The translations under genes were made by a program, and so were the position numbers. A DNA stretch of 8,987 nucleotides from an uncultured Prevotella sp. (GTDB lineage Bacteria; Bacteroidota; Bacteroidia; Bacteroidales; Bacteroidaceae), in the NCBI GenBank assembly GCA_934229335.1, contig CAKQDQ010000101.1, positions 1 through 8,987 on the forward strand. The letters are read 5' to 3'. Below are positions 6,373-8,987 of the stretch, in pieces (within the stretch, counting starts at the first letter, position 1; every line of letters begins with the position of its first letter). The notes under the pieces were generated by a model that worked only from the letters and a program-made list of their open reading frames with translations, did no database searches and had not been told where the DNA came from.

Positions 6373-8646
6373 ATGACATACGTTGACGTTATACTTCCCG
6401 TACCGCTTTATGCACTGTTTACCTACTCCGTCCCTACGGAATTGGAGGCTGCTGTCATGCCTTTTGTTAGAGTAAAAGTGCCTTTCGGTCCTACCAAGAC
6501 GCACACGGGGCTCGTTACGAGGATTCACAACGATGCACCTGAGGGAGGAATTACGGTGAAGGACATCATCGCTGTGCTCGACAAGAAGCCTGTACTGCTG
6601 GAGCAACAGTACAAGCTTTGGTCATGGATTTCTGACTACTACATGGCTCCTATGGGCGACATCCTTACTGCTGCTCTACCTCAAGGGCTGAAGAAAGAGG
6701 ACGGATACAAGCCGAGAACGGAGATGTATATTACGCTGACAAAGGACTATCGCAATGCGCAGTCATTGCACAATGCGCAGTATATCTTACAGAAGTCGCC
6801 TAAACAGCTTGAGACGTTCAATGTTTTTCTTACCCTATCAGGCTGGGACAAAGCTGCAGAGAACGGTGGTAACGGTGCGAAAGAGATTACTCGCGAAGAG
6901 TTAGTGAACTCCGCCCACAGCACGTTAGCCATAACGAAGGCTCTTATTGACAAGCACATTCTGCAGCTATACAGCAAAGAAGTGGGCAGACTGAACTACG
7001 GAGGTGACCCACACCCTGAGAATATCAAGCCGCTGAACGAGGCGCAACAGACGGCTAAGGAAGCTCTATACAACTGTGACGAGACTGGCGGCATATCGCT
7101 GTTGCACGGTGTTACATCGTCTGGGAAGACGGAGGTGTACATACATCTGATACAAGAGGCTATCGACAGGGGCGAACAAGTAATGTACTTGCTGCCCGAA
7201 ATTGCCCTAACAGTGCAGATAACGCACCGTCTACAACGGGTGTTTGGCAATAGATTGGGCATCTACCACTCTAAATACTCTGACAACGAGCGTGTGGAGA
7301 TATGGCAAAAACAGCTGTCTGACGCTCCTTACGACGTTATACTCGGTGCCCGTTCCGCTGTGTTTCTGCCTTACCAACGCCTCGGACTGGTGATTATCGA
7401 CGAGGAACACGAGTCAAGCTTCAAGCAGTATGACCCAGCACCACGCTACCATGCACGCTCCGTCGCACTGATGATGGCGCGCTGGAGCGGTGCGAAGGTG
7501 GTGTTAGGTACAGCCACTCCTGCCGCAGAGACGTATTTCTTCGCCTCCAGACACAAGTATAATCTTGTGGAACTGACGCAGAGATACAATAACATTGAGC
7601 TTCCTCACATTCAGGTGGTGGACGTGAAGGACCTTCGACGACGCAAAATTATGCGCGGGTTGCTGTCACCTGTGCTTAAGAACGCTATCGCTACGGCTCT
7701 TAACAATGGTGAGCAGGTCATTCTCTTCCAAAACCGTCGTGGTTTCTCACCTGTGATAGAGTGCCACCAATGCGGCTGGTCACCCAAATGTCCGAACTGT
7801 GATGTCTCGCTGACTTACCACAAAACGATGTCTGCCTTGACGTGCCACTACTGTGGATACACGTTCTCTATGCCTAAGGCGTGCCCTGATTGCGGTAACA
7901 CGGACCTGCGTGACCGTGGTGCTGGCACTGAGAAGATTGAGGATATTATTAGCGAAGAGTTCCCTACAGCTCGCATAGCACGCATGGATCTCGACACTAC
8001 GCACACACGTAATGCTTATGAAAGGATTATATCCGACTTCTCCTGCGGCAATACCAACCTGCTTATTGGCACGCAGATGGTGACAAAGGGACTGGACTTT
8101 GATAACGTTAGCGTTGTCGGCATACTCTCTGCCGACACTATGTTGAACCAGCCTGACTTCAGAGCGTATGAACATGCCTTCATGATGATGACGCAGGTAG
8201 CGGGCAGAGCGGGCAGAAAAGGCAAGAGAGGAGAGGTGATACTGCAAACGATGAATCCTAGTTTGCCTGTCATTCGCCAAATTATCGAGGGCGACTATAA
8301 AGGCTTTTTCCTTTCACTTATGAAGGAACGAAAGGAGTTTCACTACCCTCCTTTCACTCGACTGATTGCCGTTTACCTCAAGCATAAGAATGAACAGACG
8401 GTTAACAACGCCGCCATAGAGTTAGGATACCGCCTGCGTCAGTATCTTGGCGAGCGTGTCTTGGGACCTGACAAGCCGTCTGTAGCGAGGATAAAACAGC
8501 TACATATACGCAAAATTGTATTGAAGTTGGAGCCATCTCTCGTTACTTCCGCCACCCGACAATACATTCGCCGCAGCGCGGAAGAGCTACAGAAGGACAA
8601 GAGATACAAGACTGTTGCCGTGTATTACGATGTTGACCCTGCATAA
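6373..8646 (+). CDS. priA: Primosomal protein N' / replication restart helicase PriA
   Basis: A 757-residue cytoplasmic 3'-5' superfamily 2 DNA helicase that recognises stalled or collapsed forks and loads the replicative helicase for restart. The N-terminal DNA-binding domain opens with YVDVILPVPLYALFTYSVP (from residue 3). The helicase core has Walker A GVTSSGKTE (246-254), DEEH (343-346) and LGTATPAAE. A cysteine-rich zinc region follows (C464, C467, C473, C476, then CHYC and CPDC pairs), giving eight cysteines for two zinc ions. Next come GTQMVTKGLDFD (from 566) and QVAGRAGR (608-615), helicase motifs V and VI. All key motifs are intact. An in-frame ATG at 6295 would add 26 residues, but that segment is unlike PriA and lies over the promoter, so the start at 6373 is preferred. 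No clear Shine-Dalgarno is seen. It is divergent from the glycosyltransferase gene and convergent with the gene at the right edge. Confidence 0.96.
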   Translation: MTYVDVILPVPLYALFTYSVPTELEAAVMPFVRVKVPFGPTKTHTGLVTRIHNDAPEGGITVKDIIAVLDKKPVLLEQQYKLWSWISDYYMAPMGDILTAALPQGLKKEDGYKPRTEMYITLTKDYRNAQSLHNAQYILQKSPKQLETFNVFLTLSGWDKAAENGGNGAKEITREELVNSAHSTLAITKALIDKHILQLYSKEVGRLNYGGDPHPENIKPLNEAQQTAKEALYNCDETGGISLLHGVTSSGKTEVYIHLIQEAIDRGEQVMYLLPEIALTVQITHRLQRVFGNRLGIYHSKYSDNERVEIWQKQLSDAPYDVILGARSAVFLPYQRLGLVIIDEEHESSFKQYDPAPRYHARSVALMMARWSGAKVVLGTATPAAETYFFASRHKYNLVELTQRYNNIELPHIQVVDVKDLRRRKIMRGLLSPVLKNAIATALNNGEQVILFQNRRGFSPVIECHQCGWSPKCPNCDVSLTYHKTMSALTCHYCGYTFSMPKACPDCGNTDLRDRGAGTEKIEDIISEEFPTARIARMDLDTTHTRNAYERIISDFSCGNTNLLIGTQMVTKGLDFDNVSVVGILSADTMLNQPDFRAYEHAFMMMTQVAGRAGRKGKRGEVILQTMNPSLPVIRQIIEGDYKGFFLSLMKERKEFHYPPFTRLIAVYLKHKNEQTVNNAAIELGYRLRQYLGERVLGPDKPSVARIKQLHIRKIVLKLEPSLVTSATRQYIRRSAEELQKDKRYKTVAVYYDVDPA

Positions 8647-8684
8647 AAAAAGGCACTTCCCATATATTATGGGAGTGCCTTTTT
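8647..8684. terminator. Bidirectional intrinsic terminator after priA
   Basis: An A-run and GGCAC pair with GTGCC and a T-run around a 5-base loop (8664-8668), with one bulged T at 8657 or 8658. It begins right after the priA stop codon (8644-8646) and ends just before the stop of the opposing gene (8686-8688). T-runs are available in both directions, so it can serve both convergent genes. Confidence 0.88.
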
Positions 8685-8685
8685 C

Positions 8686-8987
8686 TTATTTTGCATCATC
8701 ATCACCACTTATTTTTATTATCTCCTCTATTGACTTACCTATCATTGCGGCTATTGCCTCCTTGGTCAACCCTTTTTCTTGCATACCTTTAATCATTTTA
8801 TGCAACATTGACATTTGTTCTCTCAACTGAGTGCTTTGCTCCTTCAACTGAGTGCTTTGCTCCTTCAACTGAGTGCTTTGTTCCTTCAACTGAGTGCTTT
8901 GCTCCTTCAACTGAGTGTCTTTTTCCTTTATCTGAGTGTCTTTTTTCTTTATCTGAGTGTCTTTTTCCTTTATCTGAGTGTCTTTTT
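8686..8987 (-). CDS. Heptad-repeat coiled-coil protein, C-terminal part (5' end beyond right edge); possible Rpn/PDDEXK_2 family
   Basis: The frame is open from the right edge to TAA at 8686-8688, about 100 codons, and its start lies outside the window. From the edge inwards it reads DTQIKEK-type heptads, then four LKEQSTQ heptads, then a degenerate LREQMSM. The regular hydrophobic spacing predicts a long coiled coil. The last 40 residues (MIKGMQEKGLTKEAIAAMIG, then KSIEEIIKISG) resemble the C-terminal segment of Rpn family (PDDEXK_2) proteins of Bacteroidales, in which a nuclease-like N-terminal domain is followed by repetitive Lys/Glu/Gln-rich helices and a short 'G-x-s-x-e-x-I' helix pair. 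The nuclease domain would lie outside the window and is not seen, so the family call is tentative. A 74-residue reading from TTG at 8910 begins inside the repeat array and is not a real start. Confidence 0.75.
   Translation of the reverse strand, partial: KDTQIKEKDTQIKKKDTQIKEKDTQLKEQSTQLKEQSTQLKEQSTQLKEQSTQLREQMSMLHKMIKGMQEKGLTKEAIAAMIGKSIEEIIKISGDDDAK
8827..8987. repeat. 21-bp tandem repeat encoding heptads, two sequence types
   Basis: Four 21-bp units of one type (8827-8847, 8848-8868, 8869-8889, 8890-8910) differ at one base only. They are followed by units of a second type (8911-8931, 8932-8952, 8953-8973 and a partial 8974-8987), also differing at one base. Both types share CTGAGTG and then diverge. 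A degenerate unit (8806-8826) precedes them. The period equals seven codons, so unit gain or loss keeps the frame. The array continues past the window edge. Confidence 0.93.

Noticed and set aside
7780..8280. Minus-strand open frames of 166 and 85 codons within priA
   Set aside because: They are antisense to the zinc region and helicase motifs V and VI of priA, with no domain signature of their own.
8686..8910. A complete 74-residue small protein starting at TTG 8910
   Set aside because: The frame continues upstream without a stop to the window edge, and the supposed start is one of several identical leucine codons in the repeat array.
8827..8987. CRISPR array
   Set aside because: The 21-bp units are directly adjacent with no spacers, and they encode a regular heptad in an open frame.

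Overview
The window looks like chromosomal DNA from a Bacteroidales bacterium, most likely Prevotella or a close relative. The evidence is a Bacteroidetes-type PL11 rhamnogalacturonan lyase with a C-terminal tail resembling type IX secretion tails, large secreted proteins of jelly-roll and helical modules, -7 boxes of the TAnnTTTG type, start codons without a clear Shine-Dalgarno, and a PriA close to the Bacteroidetes form. The genus is an inference. No rRNA, tRNA, CRISPR array or transposase gene was seen.

Layout. (1) Positions 1-1908, minus strand: the first 636 codons of a large secreted protein that runs off the left edge. It is open throughout when read codon by codon, and carries a G9 tract in its signal-peptide codons. 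(2) Positions 1909-2148: promoter candidate plus a strong symmetrical terminator. (3) Positions 2149-4791, minus: secreted PL11 rhamnogalacturonan lyase with an extra C-terminal domain and sorting-like tail. (4) Positions 4904-5965, minus: GT4-family glycosyltransferase. (5) Positions 5966-6372: a divergent intergenic region with a 24-bp near-perfect inverted repeat, an exact TAATTTTG in each arm pointing outward, and a separate priA promoter. (6) Positions 6373-8646, plus: priA, the primosomal replication restart helicase, ending in a bidirectional terminator. (7) Positions 8686-8987, minus: the 3' end of a gene whose protein is a 7-residue coiled-coil repeat encoded by a 21-bp tandem DNA repeat, with a C-terminus like that of Rpn/PDDEXK_2 proteins.

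How the genes fit together. The two secreted-protein genes on the left are consecutive on the same strand but separated by a terminator, so they are probably separate transcripts. The lyase cuts the pectin backbone rhamnogalacturonan I outside the cytoplasm. The left protein has modules that look carbohydrate-binding and may act on or near glycans, but no SusC/SusD pair is present to define a polysaccharide utilisation locus. The glycosyltransferase and priA are divergent and share the 407-bp regulatory region. PriA is a housekeeping gene.

The least ordinary signals are the G9 tract, where a one-base change in either direction would stop translation within about a dozen codons, the inverted repeat between the glycosyltransferase and priA, and the homogenised 21-bp heptad repeat at the right edge. 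I see no complete, clearly new multi-gene system.
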